A stretch of 64,000 bases of DNA from Romboutsia_C sp015668195 (GTDB lineage Bacteria > Bacillota > Clostridia > Peptostreptococcales > Peptostreptococcaceae). Every line of letters begins with the position of its first letter. The first letter of the stretch is position 1. The stretch lies in the NCBI RefSeq assembly GCF_015668195.1, contig NZ_JADPFC010000007.1, forward strand, positions 1 through 64,000, in the 5' to 3' direction. Position numbers and translations under genes: made by a program. Below are positions 33,567 to 42,266 of this stretch, one piece after another. Below the pieces are notes generated by a model. It did not search any database, was not told the origin of the DNA, and worked only from the letters and a program-made list of their open reading frames with translations.

Positions 33567-36500
33567 TTATTCAGCTATATTGTATACTTCTAAACCTTCA
33601 TTCATTATATGCTTCTTTTTCACTTCAACTAAAGCCTTTAATGTATCAAGTGATGTCATTACTTCCGTAGAGAACTCTGTTGCAGTTCTTCTTATTTTAA
33701 ATCCATCTCTTGTCGAGTCATTCCCTTTAGTAGGGGTATTTATTACTATATCTACTTGCTTGTTTCTTATAACATCAAGTATGTTTGGTCTAGCTTCTTC
33801 TACTCTCTTAACTACATCAGCATTTATTCCATTTTCTTGTAATGTCTTAGCTGTTCCTTCTGTAGCTACGAATGTATATCCTAATTCATTCATATCTTTT
33901 GCTATTTCTATAAACTCTTCTTTGTCATGATTATTTATAGTTGCAAGCACTACACCTTTTTTATCAGACATAGTCTTTCCTGCTCCTAAGAATCCTTTGT
34001 ATAAAGCTTCTTCTAACGTTTCACCTACACCTAGTACTTCTCCTGTAGATTTCATCTCAGGTCCAAGACTTACGTCAACGCTAGCAAGTTTTGACATTGA
34101 GAATACTGGCACCTTTACAGATATTAACTTAGGCTCTTTATATACACCTGTTCCATATCCTAAATCTACTAATTTTTCTCCTAACATACATCTAGTAGCC
34201 AAGTCTACTATAGGTACATTACTTACCTTACTTATATATGGTACAGTTCTACTTGCTCTTGGGTTAACTTCTATTACATATAATTCATTTTTGAATTCTA
34301 TAAACTGTATGTTTACCATTCCAAGTACGTTTAGTTCTAAGGCAATTTTTTTCGTGTAGTCTAATATTTTAACTTTTATTTCATCACTTATATTTTGGCT
34401 TGGATACATTGTTATACTATCTCCAGAATGAACCCCAGCTCTTTCTAAGTGTTCCATTATTCCTGGTATTAGTATATTTTCTCCATCACATATAGCATCT
34501 ACTTCTATTTCTCTACCTGTTAAATACTTATCTATAAGTACTGGATTTTTCTTATCTCTCTTGAAGGCATCTTCTAAGTATCTAGATAACTTAGTTTCAT
34601 CATAAGTTATTTCCATACCCTGACCACCAAGTACATAAGACGGTCTAACTAATACTGGGTATTCTAATCTTTTTGCTTCCTCTATTCCTTCTTCAACTGA
34701 CCATATAGCTTTTCCTTTTGGTCTGTTTATATTTAATTTTTCTAGTAGTTCTTCAAACTTTTCTCTATCTTCTGCTGCATCTATGTCTGTAAAGTCAGTT
34801 CCTAATATTTTTATATTTTTTTCATGTAAGAATTTAGCTAATTTTATAGCTGTTTGACCACCAAATTGAAGTATTACTCCATCTGGATTTTCTTTTTCTA
34901 TTATGTTTAATACTTCTTCTTCTGTTAATGGTTCGAAGTATAATTTATCTGATGTATCAAAGTCTGTACTTACTGTTTCTGGGTTATTGTTTACTATTAT
35001 AGTTTCTATTCCCATTTTTCTTAATGATTTTACACAGTGTACTGAACAGTAATCAAACTCTATACCTTGACCTATTCTTATTGGTCCAGAACCTAATACT
35101 ACAACCTTTTTCTTTTCACTTACCTCTACTTCATCAAATTGTTCGTAAGTTGAGTAGTAGTATGGAGATAATGCATCAAATTCTCCTCCGCAAGTATCAA
35201 CCATCTTATATGCTGGTTGTATGTTGTATAGCTTTCTTAACTCACATAATCTCTCTGGACTTATCTTCATTAGGTCAGCTATACCTTTATCTGAGAATCC
35301 TTTTTTCTTTAGTTCTAATAGGTAATCTTTATTTAAGTCTTCTATTTTCATGCCTCTTAACTTTTCTTCTTGCTCTACTATCCACTTAAACTTGTGTATA
35401 AACCACTTATCTACACCTGTTATTTGCTCTATCATATCAACTTTATAGCCTCTTCTTATCATTTCAGCTAAATCAAATAGTCTTTCGTCATCTGGTACTA
35501 CTACACTCTTCTTTAATTCTTCTAAGCTCTTTTCTTCTGAAGGAGCATGAACTAACGAATATTTTCCTATTTCAAGAGATCTTATACCTTTTAACATTGC
35601 AGATTCAAAATTACTTCCTATACTCATTATTTCTCCAGTTGCCATCATCTTTGTTCCTAGCTTTCTGTTAGCTTGCTTAAACTTATCAAATGGCCACTTT
35701 GGTATTTTAACTACTACATAATCAAGAGTTGGCTCGAAACATGCGTATGTTTTCTTTGTAACTGCATTTTCTATTTCGTCTAGAGTATATCCTAAAGCTA
35801 TTTTCGCAGCAACCTTAGCTATTGGGTATCCTGTCGCCTTAGATGCTAATGCTGAAGATCTACTAACTCTTGGATTTATTTCTATTATCGCATATTCTAG
35901 ACTATGTGGATTAAGTGCTATCTGTACATTACATCCACCTTTAACTTCTATTGCATTTATTATATCTATAGATGCTTTTCTAAGCATTTGGTATTCTCTA
36001 TCACTTAAAGTTTGACTCGGAGCTACAACTATACTATCTCCTGTATGAACCCCAACAGGGTCTATGTTTTCCATGTTACATACAGTTATACAGTTTCCGT
36101 TCCCATCTCTTATTACTTCATATTCTATTTCTTTCCAACCTTTTATACTTTTTTCAAGTAATACTTGATTAACTGGACTTAATTGTAAGCCTTGAGTAAG
36201 TATTTCTGTAAGTTCTTCAACATTTTCAGCTATACCTCCTCCAGTTCCACCTAGTGTGTATGCAGGTCTAACAACTACTGGATATCCTATTTTTCCTGCA
36301 AACTCTAATCCACTTTCTAAGTCAGTTACTATATCACTAACTACAACTGGTTGGTCGATTTGCTTCATTACTTCTCTGAAAGTATCTCTATCTTCACCTT
36401 TTTTAATAGATTCAACAGATGTACCTATTATTTCAACATTATATTTTTCAAGTATTCCAGCTTCATGTAATTCAACAGCTAGGTTAAGAGCAGTTTGACC

Positions 36501-36773
36501 ACCCATCCCAGCCAATAAGCTGTCTGGTCTTTCTTTTTCTATTATTTTTTCTATAAATTCTATTGTTAATGGTTCTATATATATTTTATCTGCTACTTCT
36601 TTGTCCGTCATTATAGTAGCTGGGTTACTGTTTATTAATACAACCTCTATTCCTTCTTCTTTTAATGCTTGACAAGCTTGTGTTCCAGAGTAATCAAACT
36701 CTGCCGCTTGCCCTATGATTATAGGTCCTGAACCTAATACTAATGTCTTTTTTATTCTATCTATTTTAGGCAT
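33567..36773 (-). CDS. carB: carbamoyl-phosphate synthase large subunit
   Basis: Makes carbamoyl phosphate from bicarbonate, ammonia (from CarA) and two ATP for pyrimidine and arginine synthesis. The 1068-aa protein shows the two homologous ATP-grasp halves (KKTLVLGSGPIIIGQAAEFDYSGTQ at the start, KKVVVLGSGPIRIGQGIEFDYCSVH near residue 560), each with its EINPR metal loop, and a C-terminal MGS-like allosteric domain (about 935-1068). Full length. It is 34 bp after carA and under the pyr leader, so pyrimidine control is expected. Confidence 0.97.
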   Translation of the reverse strand: MPKIDRIKKTLVLGSGPIIIGQAAEFDYSGTQACQALKEEGIEVVLINSNPATIMTDKEVADKIYIEPLTIEFIEKIIEKERPDSLLAGMGGQTALNLAVELHEAGILEKYNVEIIGTSVESIKKGEDRDTFREVMKQIDQPVVVSDIVTDLESGLEFAGKIGYPVVVRPAYTLGGTGGGIAENVEELTEILTQGLQLSPVNQVLLEKSIKGWKEIEYEVIRDGNGNCITVCNMENIDPVGVHTGDSIVVAPSQTLSDREYQMLRKASIDIINAIEVKGGCNVQIALNPHSLEYAIIEINPRVSRSSALASKATGYPIAKVAAKIALGYTLDEIENAVTKKTYACFEPTLDYVVVKIPKWPFDKFKQANRKLGTKMMATGEIMSIGSNFESAMLKGIRSLEIGKYSLVHAPSEEKSLEELKKSVVVPDDERLFDLAEMIRRGYKVDMIEQITGVDKWFIHKFKWIVEQEEKLRGMKIEDLNKDYLLELKKKGFSDKGIADLMKISPERLCELRKLYNIQPAYKMVDTCGGEFDALSPYYYSTYEQFDEVEVSEKKKVVVLGSGPIRIGQGIEFDYCSVHCVKSLRKMGIETIIVNNNPETVSTDFDTSDKLYFEPLTEEEVLNIIEKENPDGVILQFGGQTAIKLAKFLHEKNIKILGTDFTDIDAAEDREKFEELLEKLNINRPKGKAIWSVEEGIEEAKRLEYPVLVRPSYVLGGQGMEITYDETKLSRYLEDAFKRDKKNPVLIDKYLTGREIEVDAICDGENILIPGIMEHLERAGVHSGDSITMYPSQNISDEIKVKILDYTKKIALELNVLGMVNIQFIEFKNELYVIEVNPRASRTVPYISKVSNVPIVDLATRCMLGEKLVDLGYGTGVYKEPKLISVKVPVFSMSKLASVDVSLGPEMKSTGEVLGVGETLEEALYKGFLGAGKTMSDKKGVVLATINNHDKEEFIEIAKDMNELGYTFVATEGTAKTLQENGINADVVKRVEEARPNILDVIRNKQVDIVINTPTKGNDSTRDGFKIRRTATEFSTEVMTSLDTLKALVEVKKKHIMNEGLEVYNIAE

Positions 36774-36807
36774 AATTTTTTCTCCTTATCTAATTAAATT
36801 TAACAAT

Positions 36808-37854
36808 CTATACTAATGCTAAGAATTTATCAAATATATAATCGTTGTCTTTTGGCCCTGGACAAGCCTCTGGGTGATACTGAACACTGTATATAGGTAA
36901 TTTTGTATGTCTCATTCCTTCTACAGTATTATCATTTAAGTTTATGTGCGTTACTTCCATATCTTGTGGTAATTCACATACGTAGTAACCGTGATTTTGA
37001 GATGTTATAAATACTTTATTTTCCTCTAAATCTTTAACTGGATGATTTCCACCTCTATGTCCAAATTTTAGCTTCCCTGTCTTTCCACCTAAAGTTAATG
37101 CTAGTAATTGGTGTCCTAAGCATATTCCTGCTATTGGCTTTTTACCAACTAATTCTTTTATATTTTCTATAACATCTTCTAAATCTTCTGGATCTCCAGG
37201 TCCATTAGATAAGAATATTAAATCTGGATTTATTCCTAATACTTCCTCTGGCTTTGTTGTTGCAGGAAATACTGTTATGTCACATCCACGATTAGCAAAT
37301 GATCTTAGTATATTTTCCTTAACTCCAAAGTCCATTACAGCAACCTTTGTTCCTTTTCCAGCTATATGCTCTACTTCTTTTCTTGTTACTGTTTTTACTG
37401 CTTGAGTATTTGAAAATGCATCTAATTTAGCTTGAACTTGCTCTAATGATGTACCTTCTAAAGTTATTATGCCTTTCATAGTTCCATTGTTTCTTAATAT
37501 CTTTGTAAGAGCTCTTGTGTCTATTCCTTCAAGTCCTATAACTTTATTTTGCTTTAGATATGTGTCTAAATCCATTTCGCATCTAAAGTTATTTGGCATA
37601 TCACTTTTTTCTCTTACTATAAATCCCTTTACATGAACTCCCTTAGATTCTACGTCTTCTAAGTTTATTCCATAGTTTCCTATAAGAGGATATGTCATTG
37701 TTACTATCTGTCCATAGTACGAAGGATCTGTTAACACTTCTCCGTATCCTGTCATAGAAGTATTGAATACTACTTCTCCTACACTGTCATTTAAATATCC
37801 AAAGGCCTTACCTTCAAATATAGTTCCATCTTGTAATATTAATTTCCCCTTCAT
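36808..37854 (-). CDS. carA: carbamoyl-phosphate synthase small subunit
   Basis: The glutamine amidotransferase subunit that feeds ammonia to CarB. The 348-aa protein has an N-terminal CarA domain (KGKLILQDGTIFEGKAFGY, NTSMTGYGEVLTDPSY) and a class I GATase domain with the nucleophile in AGICLGHQLLAL and the His/Glu pair in SVQYHPEACPGP. The ATG at 37854 has GGAGGG upstream; that ribosome site overlaps the pyrF stop codon, so translation is coupled. Confidence 0.96.
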   Translation of the reverse strand: MKGKLILQDGTIFEGKAFGYLNDSVGEVVFNTSMTGYGEVLTDPSYYGQIVTMTYPLIGNYGINLEDVESKGVHVKGFIVREKSDMPNNFRCEMDLDTYLKQNKVIGLEGIDTRALTKILRNNGTMKGIITLEGTSLEQVQAKLDAFSNTQAVKTVTRKEVEHIAGKGTKVAVMDFGVKENILRSFANRGCDITVFPATTKPEEVLGINPDLIFLSNGPGDPEDLEDVIENIKELVGKKPIAGICLGHQLLALTLGGKTGKLKFGHRGGNHPVKDLEENKVFITSQNHGYYVCELPQDMEVTHINLNDNTVEGMRHTKLPIYSVQYHPEACPGPKDNDYIFDKFLALV

Positions 37855-37864
37855 TTTAACCCTC

Positions 37865-38581
37865 CTAAGCATTTTCTATTTCATTTACTATATTTTTAGC
37901 TGACTGAGCTGGATTTTCAGCTTTAGTTATAGGTCTTCCAACTACTAAGTAGTGTGCTCCTTTGTTGATTGCATCAGCCGGAGTTACTACTCTCTTTTGA
38001 TCTCCTTTGTCCGCACCTGATGGTCTTACACCTGGGCATACTGTTATAAAATCTTTTCCACAAGCTTCAACTATCTTATCTACTTCTTGTGCTGAACAAA
38101 CTATTCCATCAATTCCTGCTTCCTTAGCTAATTTAGCTCTTTTTATAGCTAATTCTTCTGTAGTCATATTGCATCCTATATCTTGTAAATCTTTATTGCT
38201 TAGTGATGTTAATACTGTAACACCTACTATTATAGGTTTTTCTATATTCAACTTCTCAGCCTCTTCCTTAGCAGCTAATGCACATTGTCTCATACCTTCC
38301 ATATCAGAAACATGTATTGTCATTAACCAAACATTATCTCTAACTGCTGCTCTTACTGCACTTTGCATAGTATTTGGTATATCATGGAACTTAAGGTCTA
38401 AGAATATTTTTTTACCTTTTTCTTTTAAGTAATCTACTGTTTTACCTCTTGTTGATACATATTGCTCTAACCCTACTTTAAATATATCCACTTCATTTTC
38501 TAATGTATCTATTAATTCTTTAGCTTTATCAAATTCGTTAGTGTCTATCGCCACTATTAGTTTGTCTTTTCCATTTATCAT
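37865..38581 (-). CDS. pyrF: orotidine 5'-phosphate decarboxylase
   Basis: The last step of UMP synthesis. The 238-aa TIM barrel contains the catalytic DLKFHDIPNT motif (Asp/Lys array), IVAIDTNEFDKAKELID at the N-terminus and VCPGVRPSGADKGDQKRVVTP for phosphate binding. It is the first gene of pyrF-carA-carB and lies about 600 bp downstream of the promoter, behind two attenuators. The other pyrimidine genes are not in the window. Confidence 0.96.
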   Translation of the reverse strand: MINGKDKLIVAIDTNEFDKAKELIDTLENEVDIFKVGLEQYVSTRGKTVDYLKEKGKKIFLDLKFHDIPNTMQSAVRAAVRDNVWLMTIHVSDMEGMRQCALAAKEEAEKLNIEKPIIVGVTVLTSLSNKDLQDIGCNMTTEELAIKRAKLAKEAGIDGIVCSAQEVDKIVEACGKDFITVCPGVRPSGADKGDQKRVVTPADAINKGAHYLVVGRPITKAENPAQSAKNIVNEIENA

Positions 38582-38617
38582 AATTTTACTCCCCTTTTTA
38601 ATAAAGCCTTAATAAAA

Positions 38618-38659
38618 AATTCGCTTCGCTCATGTCGCCAACGACTTCGTCCATTGCTC
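38618..38659 (-). repeat. pyr-leader repeat element, copy A
   Basis: On the minus strand this stretch, AGCAATGGACG...GTCGTTGGCGAC...GAGCGAAGCGAATT, matches copy B at 38878-38940, with a central hairpin (GTCG-TTGG-CGAC). GC is clearly higher than in the surroundings. It lies between the second attenuator and pyrF. Part of an ancestral attenuator-unit duplication or a small palindromic repeat element; which one is unresolved. Confidence 0.6.
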
Positions 38660-38752
38660 AAAATGTCTTTTTTACGCTCTGCAAGCTGATTGATGTTACT
38701 TAACTTCAATAATTATCCACATTCTTTAAAGTATCATAGTTTCCTTAAGCGT

Positions 38753-38785
38753 AAAAAAATCCTTATACCACAGGGTATAAGGATT
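38753..38785 (-). terminator. pyr attenuator terminator 2 (gene-proximal)
   Basis: On the minus strand, AATCCTTATACC-CTGT-GGTATAAGGATT is followed by TTTTTTA: a textbook intrinsic terminator about 45 nt downstream of a PyrR-binding-loop sequence. It would stop transcription before pyrF when PyrR-UMP is bound. Confidence 0.85.
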
Positions 38786-38827
38786 CTATCTATACATAAC
38801 AATACATTTATAAGCTATGAGATATCT

Positions 38828-38853
38828 TTCCCAGCCTCTCTGGACTAGTTTAA
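38828..38853 (-). promoter_or_regulatory. PyrR-binding loop 2 (attenuator 2)
   Basis: The minus strand contains AGTCCAGAGAGGCTGG (core 38833-38846). UCCAGAGAGGCU is the conserved hexaloop/upper-stem sequence of Bacillus pyr anti-antiterminators bound by PyrR with UMP or UTP. It precedes a strong terminator, completing an attenuator. Confidence 0.85.
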
Positions 38854-38877
38854 AAGACTTTATTATTTTTATTATTA

Positions 38878-38940
38878 AAATTCACTTCGTTCATATCGCC
38901 AACGATATGATTTCGTATTCACTCAATCACATCCGTTGCT
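38878..38940 (-). repeat. pyr-leader repeat element, copy B
   Basis: The counterpart of copy A: minus strand AGCAACGGATG ... ATCGTTGGCGAT ... GAACGAAGTGAATT, with hairpin ATATCG-TTGG-CGATAT; about 20 bp longer in the middle. It lies directly after attenuator terminator 1. Paired changes in the hairpin arms (GTCG/CGAC versus ATCG/CGAT) preserve base pairing between the copies. Confidence 0.6.
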
Positions 38941-38973
38941 AAAAAAACCTCTAGCCAATCCAGCTAGAGGTTA
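38941..38973 (-). terminator. pyr attenuator terminator 1 (promoter-proximal)
   Basis: On the minus strand, AACCTCTAGCTGG-ATTGGCTAGAGGTT is followed by TTTTTAG, about 30 nt downstream of PyrR loop 1. Confidence 0.85.
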
Positions 38974-39000
38974 TATATACAAAATTAATTATTATAGTTA

Positions 39001-39032
39001 ACCTTTTTAGCCTCTCTGGACTAGTTTCAAGG
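39001..39032 (-). promoter_or_regulatory. PyrR-binding loop 1 (attenuator 1)
   Basis: The minus strand reads CCTTGAAA-CTAGTCCAGAGAGGCT-AAAAAGG: the conserved TCCAGAGAGGCT core (39009-39020), flanked by complementary CCTT/AAGG as in PyrR anti-antiterminator hairpins with a purine-rich internal bulge. It is the first clear attenuator of the pyrF-carA-carB leader. Confidence 0.88.
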
Positions 39033-39063
39033 AATTTCTATTTTATTTTAATTACATACTACA

Positions 39064-39093
39064 CTTCATATCCTCTCGGGATATTTTAAAGCT
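39064..39093 (-). promoter_or_regulatory. possible third PyrR-type loop near the transcript start
   Basis: The minus strand folds as CTT-(TAAA)-ATATCC-CGAGA-GGATAT-(G)-AAG. The core ATCCCGAGAGGAT fits the PyrR consensus (RUCCnGnGAGGYU) except A for Y. It lies at the 5' end of the leader, with no terminator before the next PyrR loop, so it could be an extra protein-binding hairpin. Confidence 0.45.
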
Positions 39094-39107
39094 TCATCTT
39101 GTATACA

Positions 39108-39136
39108 ATTATTACATCTTTTCCTTTTAATGTCAA
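39108..39136 (-). promoter_or_regulatory. sigma-A promoter of pyrF-carA-carB
   Basis: On the minus strand, TTGACA (39131-39136), a 17-bp spacer and AATAAT (39108-39113). The start would be near 39100, giving a leader of roughly 520 nt. Confidence 0.75.
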
Positions 39137-39187
39137 CTCTTCTTTTATTTTTCTCTTTTTGTAAATCGATATAATATATAATATTTT

Positions 39188-40033
39188 CTATTCTTCTATT
39201 ATAGCACTAATATAATACTCTTTCCCCAATCTTTTTTTAGCCTTTGTTTTTTCATATCTTACTTTTATATCATATTTTTTACAAGCTATATCAAAATTTC
39301 TAAGACAAATTCCCATGCTTACTTTGCTCATTCTCTCTATAGACTTTTTTTGTTTTTCTTCATATATATCAATAGATGTTTTTGCGTTATAAAATCTCCA
39401 AGGTTGTACATTTTTTATAGATGCCGACATTCTTGCAGCACTTAATATTTTAGTCCACTTTCTATCCATCTTTTTTGATATTTCTTTTATTCTTTTTCTT
39501 CTTGGCTCTGCATTTATGTTTCTAAAAATATGCTCTCCTTCTTTTGGGTATCCAAAAGCTATTACAATATATGGCTGTTCTTCACATTCATCTATACTTT
39601 CTTCTAGGTCTATATCTTCTTCTTCCTTAACTTGTTCTTTTGAATATATTTCTATACTCTCTGTATCAATATCTATAATCTCCTTTACATCTGTTTGAGA
39701 TAAATTACACTCGATCCAACAAGTACCTAAACCTAGAGTTGTTAATTGTAACACTACATTTTCTATTGCAAAACCAATATTTTGTAAATAATCTTCCCCT
39801 TTATTCGATGTTACTAATATATAGTGAGGCGCCTTTATATTACAGTCCTTTTTCATTAAAAACTGTATCAAGTGACCTCTATCTATTAAATGTGCTTTTA
39901 TATCCAATTCTTCATTTAAATAATCAATATTCTTACATATTTCTTTAATTTCTTTCATTAATTCTGGTTTTACAGCTCTATTTGAATATTCTTTTATAGT
40001 TCTTCTATAAAATATAGCATCATATAAGTCCAT
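39188..40033 (-). CDS. nitroreductase-family protein
   Basis: A 281-aa FMN-type nitroreductase fold of the longer (two-half) kind: N-terminal DAIFYRRTIKEYSNRAV, the FAIENVVLQLTTLGLGTCWIEC helix and a second half with AARMSASIKNVQPWRFY, where the flavin and substrate usually bind. An acidic insert (KEEEDIDLEESIDECEEQ) sits in the middle. The substrate is unknown. The start has AGGAGG upstream. It lies upstream of the pyr promoter and is transcribed in the same direction, with no clear terminator between. Confidence 0.82.
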   Translation of the reverse strand: MDLYDAIFYRRTIKEYSNRAVKPELMKEIKEICKNIDYLNEELDIKAHLIDRGHLIQFLMKKDCNIKAPHYILVTSNKGEDYLQNIGFAIENVVLQLTTLGLGTCWIECNLSQTDVKEIIDIDTESIEIYSKEQVKEEEDIDLEESIDECEEQPYIVIAFGYPKEGEHIFRNINAEPRRKRIKEISKKMDRKWTKILSAARMSASIKNVQPWRFYNAKTSIDIYEEKQKKSIERMSKVSMGICLRNFDIACKKYDIKVRYEKTKAKKRLGKEYYISAIIEE

Positions 40034-40462
40034 TTATTTCCTCCTAAAATATTTCCAATAGCTATATAAATCAAAATGATATATTATACATCTTTTATTA
40101 ATAGTTATATTTTTCTGGTCATTTCTACAAATTCATATATTATATTATAAATTTTTTTATTCTTTTTGTACATTTAAATACATATTATTTATAATTTATA
40201 GTTAAATATTTTTTATATATTTACTTATATTTTTTTGGGTATAAAATATAGTATTATAGTTTATTTAGTGCTTATTTTTGTCGATAATTTATTTTATAAG
40301 AAAACTGTTTCCAATTTTCTGTTTTTGTAAATATATTATAAATATTTTTTTATAGTAAAATTATGTAATTCCCTTATTTTTTTAGTATTATTAAGTTAGC
40401 AGTGAATAAACTATAATTATCTTAGTAAGATAATTTCATTAAAATTTTAGGAGGTTCAAATT
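40034..40462. other. AT-rich divergent spacer
   Basis: About 430 bp between the leftward nitroreductase gene and the rightward aminopeptidase gene, with long A/T runs. It presumably holds promoters for both, including a TATAAT near 40411, but no good -35 is seen. No small gene, RNA or repeat is recognised. Confidence 0.45.
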
Positions 40463-41692
40463 ATGGAATTTGAAAGAAATTTAGATAAGTATGCTGAGTT
40501 AGCTGTTAAAGTTGGAGTTAATATACAAACTGACCAAACTTTACTTGTTAGATCGCCTATCGAATGTGCTCCTTTTGTTAGAAAAGTTGTTGAGCATGCT
40601 TATAAGGCTGGTGCTAAAAATGTACATATAGAGTGGTCTGATGAAGAATGTACTTTAATAAAATACTTAAATGCGCCAGAAGAAGCATTTAACGAATTCC
40701 CTAAGTGGACTTCAGAACAATATGTTGATATAGCAAAAGAAGGTGGAGCTTTCTTAACTATATATGCTCAAAACCCTGATTTATTAAAAAATGTAGATCC
40801 TCAAAGAGTTGCTAACTTCCAAAAGGCATCTGCACAAGCTTTAAAAGAATGGAGATCTTACACTCTATCTGACAAATGTAAGTGGAGTATAGTTTCTGTA
40901 CCAACTGAATCTTGGGCAGCTAAGATATTCCCTGATGTTTCTAAAGAAGAAGCTGTTGAAAAATTATGGGAAGCAATATTTAAGTGTTCAAGAGTTTCTG
41001 GTCAAGACCCAATAGAAGCTTGGAATAATCACAATAATGACTTAAAAACAAGAATGAATTTCTTAAATGATAAAAACTTCAAAACATTAAAATTCAAGTC
41101 AGCAAAAACTGATTTAACTATGGAATTACCTGAAGGACATATTTGGTTAAGTGGTGCATCTCAAGACCCTAATGGAATTAACTTCAACCCAAATATACCA
41201 ACAGAAGAGGTTTTCTCTATGCCTCACAAATTTAAAGTTAATGGTGTAGTTCATAGTACAAAACCACTTGTTTATGGCGGAAATGTTATAGATAAATTCT
41301 CTTTAACATTTAAGGACGGAAAAATAATAGATTTTACAGCTGAAAAGGGTGCTGAAACATTAGGAAAATTAATAGATACAGATGAAGGTTCTCATTACTT
41401 AGGAGAGGTTGCATTAGTTCCTTTTAAATCTCCTATATCAGACACTAATATAGTATTCTTCAATACTTTATACGATGAAAATGCATCTTGTCACTTTGCT
41501 TTAGGATCTGCATACAAGACTTGTATAAAAGATGGGGATTCTATAAAAGAAGAAGAAATGGACGAATATGGTGTTAATACAAGTTTAACTCATGTTGACT
41601 TCATGATAGGTTCAGCTGATATGGATATCGTTGGTATAACTAACGATGGTGAAGAAATTCAAGTATTCAAAGATGGAAACTGGGCTTTCTAA
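40463..41692 (+). CDS. M29 family aminopeptidase (AmpS/PepT-like)
   Basis: A metallo-aminopeptidase with broad specificity, acting on cytoplasmic peptides. The 409-aa sequence matches family M29: N-terminal VGVNIQTDQTLLVRSPIE, and a C-terminal metal centre built from NIPTEEVF, GEVALVP, ENASCHFALGSAY and THVDFMIGSADMDI, which supply the Glu, Glu, His, Tyr, His and Asp of the family. Full length. The ribosome site is AGGAGG. It is a single-gene unit with a terminator after it; a peptide-using anaerobe would use it to feed amino acid fermentation. Confidence 0.94.
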   Translation: MEFERNLDKYAELAVKVGVNIQTDQTLLVRSPIECAPFVRKVVEHAYKAGAKNVHIEWSDEECTLIKYLNAPEEAFNEFPKWTSEQYVDIAKEGGAFLTIYAQNPDLLKNVDPQRVANFQKASAQALKEWRSYTLSDKCKWSIVSVPTESWAAKIFPDVSKEEAVEKLWEAIFKCSRVSGQDPIEAWNNHNNDLKTRMNFLNDKNFKTLKFKSAKTDLTMELPEGHIWLSGASQDPNGINFNPNIPTEEVFSMPHKFKVNGVVHSTKPLVYGGNVIDKFSLTFKDGKIIDFTAEKGAETLGKLIDTDEGSHYLGEVALVPFKSPISDTNIVFFNTLYDENASCHFALGSAYKTCIKDGDSIKEEEMDEYGVNTSLTHVDFMIGSADMDIVGITNDGEEIQVFKDGNWAF

Positions 41693-41721
41693 TATTTATA
41701 TATTAAACTTTTAATATACAA

Positions 41722-41761
41722 ATAAAAGAGATATAGGTAATTTTATCTATATCTCTTTTTA
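41722..41761 (+). terminator. intrinsic terminator after the M29 aminopeptidase gene
   Basis: The stem AAAAGAGATATAGG ... TCTATATCTCTTTT is followed by a T-run. It can also serve the convergent 73-aa gene. Confidence 0.85.
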
Positions 41762-41769
41762 TCTATATA

Positions 41770-41991
41770 TTATTTAATTAATGTTAGTATTACCTGTTGT
41801 ATAGGCGCACTACCTATGTACATATTCCATTCTTTAAATTTATATTTATAATCATCAATAATAATAGTTCCATAATATAATATCTTGCATGTATGACCTT
41901 TATCATTAAAATGTTTCACTGTAGCTTCCATTAAATCATTTTTATTGAAGTAACGCTCGTCTAGTTCTAGAATCATTTTCTTTTTCATCAT
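41770..41991 (-). CDS. hypothetical protein (73 aa)
   Basis: A 73-residue protein starting MMKKKMILELDERYFNKNDL, with alternating strand and helix pattern and no membrane segment. It opens with a charged, basic stretch and ends in a hydrophobic strand (APIQQVILTLIK). No family is recognised. The ribosome site is poor (GGGTG about 9 nt upstream), so it may be weakly translated. Convergent terminators on both sides support an independent unit. Confidence 0.5.
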   Translation of the reverse strand: MMKKKMILELDERYFNKNDLMEATVKHFNDKGHTCKILYYGTIIIDDYKYKFKEWNMYIGSAPIQQVILTLIK

Positions 41992-42123
41992 AGTTTAGCA
42001 CCCAACCCCAATTTTATATAGAAATTTTTTGAAACTAAATAATACAATTATAATTTTAGTAATAAAACTTACTTTATTTAATATTATAGCATATTTTCTT
42101 TTGTATAACTATTTTATAAAAAG

Positions 42124-42172
42124 TAAAAAAGAGTATCTAGAATTATGAAATAATTCTAGATACTCTTTTTTG
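42124..42172 (-). terminator. intrinsic terminator after the second PfkB kinase gene
   Basis: AAAAAGAGTATCTAGAATTA and its complete complement, 4-nt loop, flanked by A/T runs: a 20-bp stem about 95 bp past the kinase stop codon. It can act in both directions. Confidence 0.8.
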
Positions 42173-42266
42173 TTGTCGACGATAAATATTTTATATCAAT
42201 TAATCTTACATTTTGCAGATTAACTTATAACTTAATTATACATAATTTTTTTAATATAGTAAATTT

